From NCBI GenBank assembly GCA_044344795.1, contig JBIJCF010000021.1, positions 1 through 52,302 on the forward strand: a stretch of 52,302 nucleotides of DNA. The letters are read 5' to 3'. Positions 1 to 6,565 of the stretch are shown piece by piece. Positions within the stretch are counted from its first letter, which is position 1. The number at the start of each line of letters is the position of its first letter. Position numbers and translations under genes: made by a program. The notes below the pieces were generated by a model. That model did no database searches. It saw nothing but the letters and a program-made list of their open reading frames with translations, and was not told where the DNA came from. This DNA is from GCA-2737665 sp044344795. GTDB lineage: Bacteria > Bacteroidota > Bacteroidia > Palsa-965.

Positions 1-1
1 T

Positions 2-913
2 ATCACCGGTAAAGTAGTTTCTCGTGGTTATTGGAAAGGAACGCGAGATTTTAATAACGCCGATGAGCCTGATTCTTTATTTGAATATCACACTAATGGA
101 AAATTGAAGCGTGGCGATTGGTATCGTTCCAACGTTGATCACTACTATGAAGTACATTCGTTTATTGAAAAAGATTCAAACGGTCTAGTGTTGAGTTCTG
201 GACAATACAAAGACGGGGCACCCGATGGCAAATGGAAAGAATTTCACCCGAATGGTAAACCCAAAAGTGTAATTAACTATCGGAGCGGATTGGCCCATGG
301 ACTTTGCGAGTTTCGAAACGAAAAAGGCACGTTACTTCTCCGATATATCGCCAATGAAGGTGTTGTTAACACATGGCCCGAGGTGTGGGATTACACCGGA
401 AAGCCTATTTCCAATAAAGATCCGGAATACGCAGATTTAGTAGTTCGTTACAACAAAACTGATGTTCGATTTACAAAATTAGATGATATGGCACTACCAT
501 CGGTTGAAATGATCGCAGACGAACCGGCCCAAATCACGGAGGAACCGCATATCGCTATCGAAGGAAACAGAATTCCCAGAAACCCGGAACCACAAGTCAA
601 CACTGATATGCAACCGTTGCGTCCTGCGGATTATTTTCCCGGAGGAGATACGGCACTAAAAAGCTGGATTAAACAACAACTTAATTATCCGGTAGCCGAT
701 TATGCTTTTCGTAATCAAGCAGTAGTGGAAATTAGTTTCACTATCGACGAAAATGGCATGGTACCTAGAGCGGAAGTCTGGAGATGTAGTAATTCCAAAG
801 AAATTGGTTTAGTAAATGAAGCCTTGCGTATAGTGTATACGATTCCGTGGCAAATTCCTGCAGCAAATAAAAACAACGAAGCCGTTCGCCTTAAGATTGC
901 TATTGAGTTTTAA
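2..913 (+). CDS. MORN-like repeat / TonB C-terminal domain protein (5' partial)
   Basis: The reading frame is open to the left edge of the window (no stop from base 2), so the N-terminus lies outside; the in-frame TTG at 104 is not a convincing start. The visible part has MORN/YwqK-like repeats (G-Y-D-G-x-P-D-G-K-W type: SGQYKDGAPDGKWKEFHPNG and similar pieces before and after), then a linker with prolines, then a TonB C-terminal domain over about the last 95 residues (YFPGGDTALKSWI, then VEISFTIDENGMV). TonB C-terminal domains normally contact TonB-dependent outer-membrane receptors; in Bacteroidota many stand-alone copies sit on repeat proteins of unknown role. Function of this fusion is inferred only. 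Its stop faces the stop of the LOG gene. Confidence 0.7.
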   Translation: MTGKVVSRGYWKGTRDFNNADEPDSLFEYHTNGKLKRGDWYRSNVDHYYEVHSFIEKDSNGLVLSSGQYKDGAPDGKWKEFHPNGKPKSVINYRSGLAHGLCEFRNEKGTLLLRYIANEGVVNTWPEVWDYTGKPISNKDPEYADLVVRYNKTDVRFTKLDDMALPSVEMIADEPAQITEEPHIAIEGNRIPRNPEPQVNTDMQPLRPADYFPGGDTALKSWIKQQLNYPVADYAFRNQAVVEISFTIDENGMVPRAEVWRCSNSKEIGLVNEALRIVYTIPWQIPAANKNNEAVRLKIAIEF

Positions 914-939
914 CTCAGACACACGTTGTAACTTTATTT

Positions 940-980
940 GAATAATATCCATGCGCTAGTTTCGCAGTTCAATATTATTC
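940..980. terminator. weak AT-rich hairpin between convergent genes
   Basis: GAATAATAT (940-948) is complementary to ATATTATTC (972-980), with a loop of about 23 bases. It lies between the converging stops of the MORN-TonB gene and the LOG gene and overlaps the last codons of the latter. There is no good U-tract, so its role as a terminator is uncertain. Confidence 0.3.
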
Positions 981-1703
981 CCCAAAGAGCGGAATAGGAC
1001 GATATGTTTTACGAAGACCAAATCGCTCAACAGAATTGGTTTGCAAATAATTCATAGCATCTTCTACACTATCTGTGTAATAGATTAAGTCAGTATCTTT
1101 TGAAGAGATCGTTCCACGCTCTTGCATGAACTGAATGTAATCCATCAGCTGCTTATGAAAATCTTTACACATCAATACGACAGGAAATTGCTTCACCTTT
1201 TTGGTTTGAATGAGTGTTATTGCTTCGAAGAGTTCATCCAAAGTGCCGAAACCACCCGGCAATACAACAAACGCGTAAGAGTATTTGGTTAACAACACTT
1301 TTCGTACAAAGAAGTATTCCATATTCACCCATTTATCCAAATAAGGATTGGGATGTTGTTCATGCGGTAAAATAATATTGCAACCGATTGATCGTCCTCC
1401 GGCTTCCTTGGCACCACGATTTGCCCCTTCCATTACACCGGGCCCACCACCGGTCATTGTGGTGAATCCCATTTTCGCCAAACTCGCTCCTATATCACGC
1501 GCTAGCTGATAATATGGATGATCTTCCTTAAATCGCGCACTTCCAAAAACGGTAACGCAGGGACCCACAAAGTGTAGTTTTCGAAATCCTTTAATAAATT
1601 CACTCATCACACTAATGGTAAATCGAAATTCCTTCCAGCGCGATCGCGGTCCGGCTAAAAATGCGCGTTCCGGTTCAATCAAATCTTTCTTTCTCGTTGT
1701 CAT
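975..1703 (-). CDS. LOG family / TIGR00730 Rossmann-fold protein
   Basis: A 242-residue protein of the LOG (lysine-decarboxylase-like) family. Members of known activity are cytokinin riboside 5'-monophosphate phosphoribohydrolases or nucleotide 5'-monophosphate nucleosidases. The two family signatures are present: GGGPGVMEGANRGA at about residues 85-98 and PGGFGTLDE at about 149-157, which form the phosphoribosyl-binding and catalytic site. No signal peptide, so it should be cytosolic. The ATG at 1703 follows a strong terminator of the upstream TPR gene, so it probably has its own promoter or depends on read-through. Family assignment is secure; the physiological substrate is not known. Confidence 0.9.
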   Translation of the reverse strand: MTTRKKDLIEPERAFLAGPRSRWKEFRFTISVMSEFIKGFRKLHFVGPCVTVFGSARFKEDHPYYQLARDIGASLAKMGFTTMTGGGPGVMEGANRGAKEAGGRSIGCNIILPHEQHPNPYLDKWVNMEYFFVRKVLLTKYSYAFVVLPGGFGTLDELFEAITLIQTKKVKQFPVVLMCKDFHKQLMDYIQFMQERGTISSKDTDLIYYTDSVEDAMNYLQTNSVERFGLRKTYRPIPLFGE

Positions 1704-1710
1704 AATGACA

Positions 1711-1747
1711 AAAATAAAAATCGGTGAAGCCGAATAGCCTCACCGAT
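1711..1747 (-). terminator. intrinsic terminator of the TPR gene
   Basis: Read on the minus strand: an 11-bp stem (ATCGGTGAGGC pairing with GCTTCACCGAT, one G-U pair), a six-base loop and then TTTTATTTTTG. It lies directly after the TPR gene stop and before the LOG gene start. Confidence 0.75.
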
Positions 1748-1767
1748 TACAATAAATACATTGATAC

Positions 1768-2844
1768 TTATTTACATTCTTCCAAATAACCCGCGGCATC
1801 AGGATGTTCCATAGATGCTGCTTTGCGGAAATCTTTGCAAGCGTCAGTCATGTTTTTCATGTCGCGATTTAACAACGCACGACGATAGTACGCTTCAGGG
1901 TCATTCGGACGAATAGATATCGCTTGTCCATAATCGTAAATAGCTGATGTGAACTTCTGTTCACGCTCGCAGCACTGTGCGCGATAGATATAAGCGTTAT
2001 AATTCAGTTTATCTACTGCAAGACACTTGGTAAAGTAATCGAAAGCTTTATCGAACTCGTCCAAGTTGAAGTAGTACATTCCTAACTGATAAAAACCTTC
2101 TCCCTGATTCGGAGATACTTCCGTTGCTTTCGTGAAATCTTCCAATGCTTTCGTCTTGTCACCCTTTGCGTAATACGCCTGCCCACGCTTAGCATAGTAA
2201 CGACCGCTATCAGGAGACAAACTAATTGCTTTATCGTATGATGCAATCGCGTCATCATATTTACGCAACGTCAAATTGGAATTACCTTCTTTGAAATAAA
2301 CCAAAGCCTGATTCCAGCAGAAATTATCGTCGTAAGCCACTTTAGCTTTTTCATGCCCTAATGACATTGCTTTAGCAATATCAGTACAAGCTGCATCGCG
2401 ATTTTGCGGGCCTGCATTCAACAACGCTCGTTGGTAGTAAGCATCCGCCATACGTTCATCCAAGGCAATTGCCATGGTCAAATCAGCAGGCGCATCAGCT
2501 TTTTTACCTAAACCAATATTGGCCATTGCGCGACCGTAGTATAAACGCGCCCAGTCAATATAACTGCGCTTAATCTCATCCTGATTCTGATTCATCTTCT
2601 CAAATTCAGACATCTTTACGTAATCGGCTTTCAATTTCACGATACGTTTCGCCTCAGCATCAATCTTAGCAATTTCAGTGTTGTAATCAGCGAGAGCTCC
2701 GTTAAAATTGCCGTTCTGACGCTTTAAATCGCCGTTTGCAGCTAATCCTGGCGCAATTGGCGGAGGTGTATTCTTAGGCTGTGCAACTGTAACTGTTGTC
2801 ATTGTGATGGCTGCTACCATCAAGATCATGTACTTTTTCATCAT
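1768..2844 (-). CDS. secreted tetratricopeptide repeat protein
   Basis: 358 residues with an N-terminal signal peptide (MMKKYMILMVAAITMTTVTVAQ) and no lipobox cysteine, so probably periplasmic. The rest consists of TPR units; the clearest are near residues 190-325 (for example SPDSGRYYAKRGQAYYAKGD and NQGEGFYQLGMYYFNLDEFD), with conserved G/Y/A positions at the helix packing sites. TPR arrays are protein-binding scaffolds; no partner is evident. It has its own promoter (2867-2898) and terminator (1711-1747), so it is a single-gene unit between recF and the LOG gene. Role unknown. Confidence 0.8.
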   Translation of the reverse strand: MMKKYMILMVAAITMTTVTVAQPKNTPPPIAPGLAANGDLKRQNGNFNGALADYNTEIAKIDAEAKRIVKLKADYVKMSEFEKMNQNQDEIKRSYIDWARLYYGRAMANIGLGKKADAPADLTMAIALDERMADAYYQRALLNAGPQNRDAACTDIAKAMSLGHEKAKVAYDDNFCWNQALVYFKEGNSNLTLRKYDDAIASYDKAISLSPDSGRYYAKRGQAYYAKGDKTKALEDFTKATEVSPNQGEGFYQLGMYYFNLDEFDKAFDYFTKCLAVDKLNYNAYIYRAQCCEREQKFTSAIYDYGQAISIRPNDPEAYYRRALLNRDMKNMTDACKDFRKAASMEHPDAAGYLEECK

Positions 2845-2866
2845 GTATTCCGGTTTATTGGGTGAA

Positions 2867-2898
2867 CAAATCTATCTAATTCAAAGTTGGCAAGCAAA
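2867..2898 (-). promoter_or_regulatory. Bacteroidota-type promoter for the TPR gene
   Basis: On the minus strand TTTG (2895-2898) is followed after 20 bases by TAGATTTG (2867-2874), a full match to the Bacteroidota -33/-7 consensus TTTG-N19/20-TAnnTTTG. The start codon at 2844 is 22 bases further on. Confidence 0.6.
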
Positions 2899-2933
2899 CC
2901 TGCGCTCCGAACTCTATGAAACAATCGTGCCAA

Positions 2934-4052
2934 TCATATTTCGGAAATACCACCTGCACGCACTTCGAAAGCTTTAAATGATATTTCTTGCTTACGGAAT
3001 AAATCTTCCAGCATACCCGCTCCTGTATCCGAAATGAACAATTGCCCGAACCGATCAGTGCATACAATTTGCAAAAGCCGTTCTACTCGTTCCGCATCCA
3101 ATTTATCATGCAAATCATCCAGTAACAAAAGTGGTTTTTTACCGGAAGCGCGATCTAAAAAAACATACTCGGCCAATTTCAAAGCAATTAAAAATGTTTT
3201 TTGTTGTCCCTGAGACCCACTGCGTTTCAGCGCATGTCCATTTATGCTGAAGGACAAGTCATCTTTATGAATACCGACACTGGTGTGGAGCAACATTTTG
3301 TCCCTGTTCCTTGCTTCCTCCAGCAACAAATCCAACGGATGCTCATTTAATCGTGATTCATAAATCAATTCAACTTCTTCTTTTCCATCACATAGCCAAT
3401 TATAGAACTCGTTAAAAAAAGGCAACAACTCACGAACAAATGCTCTCCGCGCAACATGTATAGGCGTTCCGAACTGCAACAACTGCAAATCGAGTATCTC
3501 CAATGTACCGTCATTTCCGGCTTTCCCGTCATTTAGCTGTTTCAAGAGCGCATTACGTTGCACAATAACGCGGTTGTAATTAATCAGCTGCTCGAGGTAA
3601 TTGCGATTAAACTGAGAAATCACTGTATCCATGAAGCGTCGACGTTCCTCACTACCACCCGTAATTAAAACGCTATCCTGAGGCGAAACAACTACAACGG
3701 GAAACAAACCGATGTGATCAGCTAAACGATCGTATTCCTTGTTATTGCGTTTGAATACCTTACGTTGCCCACGCTTAACGCCACAATAAACCGGCTCCTC
3801 ATGGGAATGTTCTGATCCGGAATCTTTCACAAAATCGCCCTGTATCACAAAAAAGGGCTCCTCGTACCTGATATTTTGAGAATCGTTGGCATGCAAAAAG
3901 GATTTACATAACGCCAGATAATGGACTGCATCCAAGATATTGGTCTTGCCCGAACCGTTGAGGCCGGTGAACAAATTCAGGCGTTCCGAAAGCACCAGGT
4001 CGGCTTGTTCGTAGTTTTTAAAATTGACCAAATGGAGTGATTTCAGATGCAT
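2934..4052 (-). CDS. recF: DNA replication and repair protein RecF
   Basis: 372 residues, the usual RecF length. RecF is an SMC-like ATPase that, with RecO and RecR, loads RecA on gapped DNA. The Walker A motif GLNGSGKT is at residues 30-37, the ABC signature (SGSQGQQKT) near 276 and the Walker B motif LLLLDDLHDKLD near 306-318. Start ATG at 4052; the upstream region is shared with the divergent TPR/membrane gene (start-to-start 81 bp), and a loose -7 match (GAAATTTG on the minus strand, 4057-4064) lies only a few bases before the start. Pairing of recF with this TPR gene and ribH is, to my recollection, usual in Bacteroidota. Confidence 0.95.
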   Translation of the reverse strand: MHLKSLHLVNFKNYEQADLVLSERLNLFTGLNGSGKTNILDAVHYLALCKSFLHANDSQNIRYEEPFFVIQGDFVKDSGSEHSHEEPVYCGVKRGQRKVFKRNNKEYDRLADHIGLFPVVVVSPQDSVLITGGSEERRRFMDTVISQFNRNYLEQLINYNRVIVQRNALLKQLNDGKAGNDGTLEILDLQLLQFGTPIHVARRAFVRELLPFFNEFYNWLCDGKEEVELIYESRLNEHPLDLLLEEARNRDKMLLHTSVGIHKDDLSFSINGHALKRSGSQGQQKTFLIALKLAEYVFLDRASGKKPLLLLDDLHDKLDAERVERLLQIVCTDRFGQLFISDTGAGMLEDLFRKQEISFKAFEVRAGGISEI

Positions 4053-4095
4053 GGGGCAAATTTCCTCAAAAAGCGGGTAAAGCCGAAAAAAAGTT

Positions 4096-4103
4096 TACTT
4101 TTG
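4096..4103 (+). promoter_or_regulatory. -7 element for the membrane TPR gene
   Basis: TACTTTTG matches TAnnTTTG exactly and lies 30 bases before the ATG at 4134. It sits inside the possible upstream extension of the frame to 4047, which argues for the ATG at 4134 as the true start. No convincing -33 element. Confidence 0.5.
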
Positions 4104-4133
4104 CACCTCGATCTGAAGAAAGATTTTAGATAC

Positions 4134-4817
4134 ATGTCACAAGAAGAAGTAAAAGAACAACCGGTAGTAAGCGTAGAAGACGCTTATAATAAGACAGAAC
4201 AATACGTATCCGATAACAAGAAGAGCATCTCGTTCATTGTTGGCGGCATTGTAGCATTAGTAGGTATCTACTTAGGCTGGAAGTATCTGTATTTGCAACC
4301 ACGCTCCGATGAGGCAGCTGCTGCGATGTACAAGGCGGAATTGTTCTTCCAGAAAGATTCCTTTAATCTTGCGATCAACGGGCAAGGTGAAACTTTAGGT
4401 TTTGAATCTATTGTTGACGAATACGGAATGACACCTGCTGGAAATCTGGCACGTTATTACTTAGGCGTTTCCTACTTACGTGTAGGTCGTTACGATGAGG
4501 CTATCGCTACATTGGAAGAGTTTAATTCTGATGATCAAATGATGAGCACATTAAGTTTAGGTTTATTGGGTGATGCTCATTTGGAAAAAGGATCAACAGA
4601 TGAGGCATTGAGCTATTATATGAAGGCAGCAAAAACCAATGCAAACAAATTTACATCTCCTATATTCTTGAAGAAAGCTGCATTCGTGCACGAGGATCTG
4701 GGACATAAAGAAGAAGCATTGCAGTTGTATCAACAAATTCGTTCTGAATATCCTGAGTCTCAGGAAGCGCAGCAAGTTGACAAGTACATTGCTCGTTTGG
4801 GCGGAGAAGTTAAATAG
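4134..4817 (+). CDS. membrane-anchored tetratricopeptide repeat protein (YfgM-like)
   Basis: 227 residues from the ATG at 4134; I prefer it to the in-frame upstream ATG at 4047 because a -7 promoter element lies between them. Architecture: short acidic cytoplasmic N-terminus, one transmembrane helix at about 29-47 (SISFIVGGIVALVGIYLGW), then TPR helices, clearest at about 100-135 (ARYYLGVSYLRVGRYDEAIA) and about 180-210. This layout resembles YfgM/CpoB-type inner-membrane TPR proteins, which assist envelope proteins; the role here is inferred. It is followed by an intrinsic terminator and then ribH. Confidence 0.8.
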   Translation: MSQEEVKEQPVVSVEDAYNKTEQYVSDNKKSISFIVGGIVALVGIYLGWKYLYLQPRSDEAAAAMYKAELFFQKDSFNLAINGQGETLGFESIVDEYGMTPAGNLARYYLGVSYLRVGRYDEAIATLEEFNSDDQMMSTLSLGLLGDAHLEKGSTDEALSYYMKAAKTNANKFTSPIFLKKAAFVHEDLGHKEEALQLYQQIRSEYPESQEAQQVDKYIARLGGEVK

Positions 4818-4836
4818 ATTAAAATCTTTAATAATA

Positions 4837-4867
4837 GGGGCTGTCTGAATCAGGTAGCCCCTTTTTT
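4837..4867 (+). terminator. intrinsic terminator between the TPR gene and ribH
   Basis: GGGGCT (4837-4842) and AGCCCC (4856-4861) form the stem with a 13-base loop, followed by six T residues. The ribH ATG is only five bases beyond, so ribH must either rely on read-through or have a promoter upstream of the hairpin. Confidence 0.75.
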
Positions 4868-4872
4868 ATAAC

Positions 4873-5364
4873 ATGGCTACAGCATTACAGAATTTATCGC
4901 ATTACAATCCGGATACAGTTCCTGGTGGGGAAGCGTATCGCTTTGCCGTAATTGTTGCAGAATGGAACAGTGAAGTTACAATGGCGCTTATGTGGGGCGC
5001 TGTAAATACCTTGCAAAAGCACGGTGTTCCTGCGGATCAAATTCGTACCGAATTTGTCCCCGGAACTTTTGAATTAACACTAGGAGCGCAACTAGCGGCT
5101 GAACGTTCTGATGTTGACGCGGTAATTGTTCTTGGTTGTGTGATTCAGGGTGAAACCCGGCATTTCGATTTTATCTGTCAAGGTGTTACGTACGGAATTA
5201 CTGAAGTCAATTTGAAATACAACAAACCGGTTATTTTTGGCGTCCTTACAACCGATAATCAGGAACAAGCGTTGGACCGCGCAGGTGGCAAACACGGCAA
5301 CAAAGGAGATGAGGCTGCTATCACTGCATTGAAAATGCTCGCTTTAAAAAATAAAATGAAGTAA
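4873..5364 (+). CDS. ribH: 6,7-dimethyl-8-ribityllumazine synthase
   Basis: 163 residues. RibH condenses 5-amino-6-ribitylamino-uracil with 3,4-dihydroxy-2-butanone 4-phosphate to give the riboflavin precursor lumazine, usually as a pentamer or 60-mer capsid. Diagnostic pieces: aromatic ligand WN at 31-32, VPGTFEL at 62-68, GCVIQGETRHFDFI with catalytic His97, and the C-terminal NQEQALDRAGG ... HGNKGDEAA segment that binds the phosphate substrate. No other rib gene is nearby, so the pathway is dispersed. The ATG is five bases after a strong terminator, which is unusual. Downstream comes the tRNA region. Confidence 0.96.
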   Translation: MATALQNLSHYNPDTVPGGEAYRFAVIVAEWNSEVTMALMWGAVNTLQKHGVPADQIRTEFVPGTFELTLGAQLAAERSDVDAVIVLGCVIQGETRHFDFICQGVTYGITEVNLKYNKPVIFGVLTTDNQEQALDRAGGKHGNKGDEAAITALKMLALKNKMK

Positions 5365-5390
5365 GTCGACAATGATTTTTTATAAAATCG

Positions 5391-5420
5391 TTGCACGAAC
5401 AAAAAAAAATGAGACATTTG
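5391..5420 (+). promoter_or_regulatory. possible promoter for the tRNA-Pro transcript
   Basis: TTG (5391-5393), 19-base spacer, then GACATTTG (5413-5420): one mismatch to TAnnTTTG. It is about 106 bases before the mature tRNA-Pro, leaving room for a 5' leader that contains the element repeated downstream (5459-5502). Confidence 0.4.
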
Positions 5421-5526
5421 CACACGTTTCTGAAAAATGAACGGGAATAAAGAGTTCAGGTGCAGTGTCCCCGATGAGTTGAGGAGTACCGTACGAAGAT
5501 TAAACGATAGTAAAGTAAAATAAGTT

Positions 5527-5599
5527 CGGGGTGTAGCGCAGTTGGTAGCGCACCTGGTTTGGGACCAGGGGGTCGTCAGTTCGAGTCTGGCCACCCCGA
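5527..5599 (+). tRNA. tRNA-Pro (anticodon TGG)
   Basis: Complete cloverleaf: acceptor CGGGGTG/CACCCCG, D stem GCGC/GCGC, anticodon stem CCTGG/CCAGG (5553-5557/5565-5569) with loop TTTGGGA and anticodon TGG at 5560-5562, T stem GTCAG/CTGGC with loop TTCGAGT, discriminator A. CCA is not encoded. It is followed by a terminator at 5608-5633. Its 3' half is repeated twice downstream in defective copies. Confidence 0.95.
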
Positions 5600-5607
5600 C
5601 AAAATGA

Positions 5608-5633
5608 GAGGCTGATGAAGCCTCTTTTTTTTT
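5608..5633 (+). terminator. intrinsic terminator after tRNA-Pro
   Basis: GAGGCT/AGCCTC stem (5608-5613/5619-5624) with loop GATGA, then nine T residues. The same hairpin recurs in both downstream repeat copies. Confidence 0.8.
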
Positions 5634-5729
5634 GCATCACTTTTTTCTTTTTGTTTTCGCTGTTCAGCCTCTTCAACATGTTGGGCAGTAGCGCACGAAG
5701 ATTATATTCAAGTACACTAACATTAAGTT

Positions 5730-5805
5730 CGCGGTGTTGCGTCCCCAACTCGTTCGGGAGTAGCGCACCTGGTTTGGGATGTCAGTTCGAGTCTGGCCAC
5801 CCCGA
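5730..5805 (+). pseudogene. degenerate chimeric tRNA-Pro copy 1
   Basis: The 3' part (T arm, acceptor strand CACCCCG, discriminator A) is identical to tRNA-Pro, and CACCTGGTTTGGGA is retained, but the 3' strand of the anticodon stem and the variable loop are missing (a net loss of about nine bases). The 5' part is replaced by a segment with CCCCAA-CTCG-TTCGGG. An acceptor helix CGCGGTG/CACCCCG could still form with one C-C mismatch. It cannot make a normal cloverleaf, so I call it a tRNA pseudogene; transcription is unknown. Confidence 0.75.
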
Positions 5806-5813
5806 CAAAATGA

Positions 5814-5838
5814 GAGGCTGATGAAGCCTCTTTTTTTT
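5814..5838 (+). terminator. terminator copy after tRNA-like copy 1
   Basis: Same GAGGCT-GATGA-AGCCTC hairpin followed by eight T residues. Confidence 0.75.
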
Positions 5839-5934
5839 GCATCACTTTTTTCTTTTTGTTTTCGCTGTTCAGCCTCTTCAACAAGCTGGGCAGTAGCGCA
5901 CGAAGATTATATTCAAGTACACTAACATTAAGTT

Positions 5935-6010
5935 CGCGGTGTTGCGTCCCCAACTCGTTGGGGAGTAGCGCACCTGGTTTGGGATGTCAGTTCGAGTCTG
6001 GCCACCCCGA
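5935..6010 (+). pseudogene. degenerate chimeric tRNA-Pro copy 2
   Basis: Same structure as the copy at 5730-5805. One difference (C to G) in the inserted 5' hairpin turns CCCCAA-CTCG-TTCGGG into a perfect CCCCAA-CTCG-TTGGGG stem. The anticodon stem 3' strand is again missing. Its terminator follows at 6019-6042. Confidence 0.75.
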
Positions 6011-6018
6011 CAAAATGA

Positions 6019-6042
6019 GAGGCTGATGAAGCCTCTTTTTTT
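6019..6042 (+). terminator. terminator copy after tRNA-like copy 2
   Basis: GAGGCT-GATGA-AGCCTC hairpin followed by seven T residues; the repeat homology ends just after it. Confidence 0.75.
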
Positions 6043-6096
6043 GCATAATAGAGCGTGCAATTTGCTACAACCGAGGGTGTGCCCGGCAAAACATTG

Positions 6097-6127
6097 TTTG
6101 TACGTACAACTTAGAATTGTACTTTTG
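6097..6127 (+). promoter_or_regulatory. promoter of tRNA-Arg
   Basis: TTTG (6097-6100), 19-base spacer, TACTTTTG (6120-6127): a complete match to the Bacteroidota consensus, ending 21 bases before the mature tRNA 5' end. Confidence 0.65.
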
Positions 6128-6148
6128 CACCTCGTTTATGAATTGATT

Positions 6149-6222
6149 GGTCCCGTAGCTCAACTGGATAGAGCAGCTGCCTTCTAAGCAGCAGGTTTCG
6201 CGTTCGAGTCGCGACGGGATCA
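6149..6222 (+). tRNA. tRNA-Arg (anticodon TCT)
   Basis: 74-nt cloverleaf: acceptor GGTCCCG/CGGGATC (one G-T pair), D stem GCTC/GAGC, anticodon stem GCTGC/GCAGC with loop CTTCTAA and anticodon TCT at 6183-6185, T stem TCGCG/CGCGA with loop TTCGAGT, discriminator A at 6222. CCA is not encoded. Confidence 0.95.
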
Positions 6223-6565
6223 CTTCTCCAAGTATTAGTTCGTAAATGTGCTTAGAGATTCGAATATGTACGATGCGATGCTACTAAAAGATAGTATTCC
6301 TCGTCCATGGACACAAGTGATCTCCAAATTTCATTTTTGGCATCCTACCATCTAAATTCAACTAATCTTAACTCATTTTTACAACTAGAAAAACAAGTGA
6401 TATACCGGTGGTGTTTTACCATTTAAATTCGACCCAATAGAGATAGAGCAGACTTAAAAGTTGGAAATCGCTGTTTTCGTTCCTAAAAAGTGGTTTTATC
6501 GAAACCCCGACTACAAATGTTGTGTATTGGAATTATAATTACCTTAGCAATAAGATTTTGAGGTC
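6223..6565 (+). other. 343-bp gene-free leader region before the giant surface-protein gene
   Basis: No ORF, RNA gene or full promoter consensus is visible. It contains two loosely similar blocks: ACAAGTGA at 6313 and 6393, followed in each case by a CTACCATCTAAATTCAAC / TTACCATTTAAATTCGAC segment (near 6345 and 6416). The region must hold the promoter of the downstream gene, but I cannot point to it. Confidence 0.5.

Larger units (their letters stand above)
5575..6045 (+). repeat. tandem ~205-bp repeat derived from the tRNA-Pro locus
   Basis: Two nearly identical direct units, 5575-5780 and 5781-5985, and a third partial unit from 5986 to about 6045. Each begins with the tRNA-Pro variable-arm/T-arm/acceptor half, then the terminator, a T-rich spacer, a segment ending GTAGCGCACGAAG, and a chimeric 5' tRNA-like half ending CACCTGGTTTGGGAT. 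By eye units 1 and 2 differ by about three substitutions and one T-run length change, so the duplication is recent. The spacing between copies is 206 and 205 bases. Confidence 0.9.

Noticed and set aside
5575..6045. CRISPR array
   Set aside because: The repeats are ~205 bp, contiguous and tRNA-derived, not short repeats with unique spacers, and there are no cas genes.
5259..6187. Several open frames of 60-110 codons through the tRNA region on both strands
   Set aside because: They cross tRNA genes, terminators and the tandem repeats; the similar proteins arise only because the DNA is repeated.
5527..6222. tRNA-anchored integrative element
   Set aside because: Partial tRNA copies can mark att sites, but there is no integrase, no element cargo and the copies are local tandem repeats.
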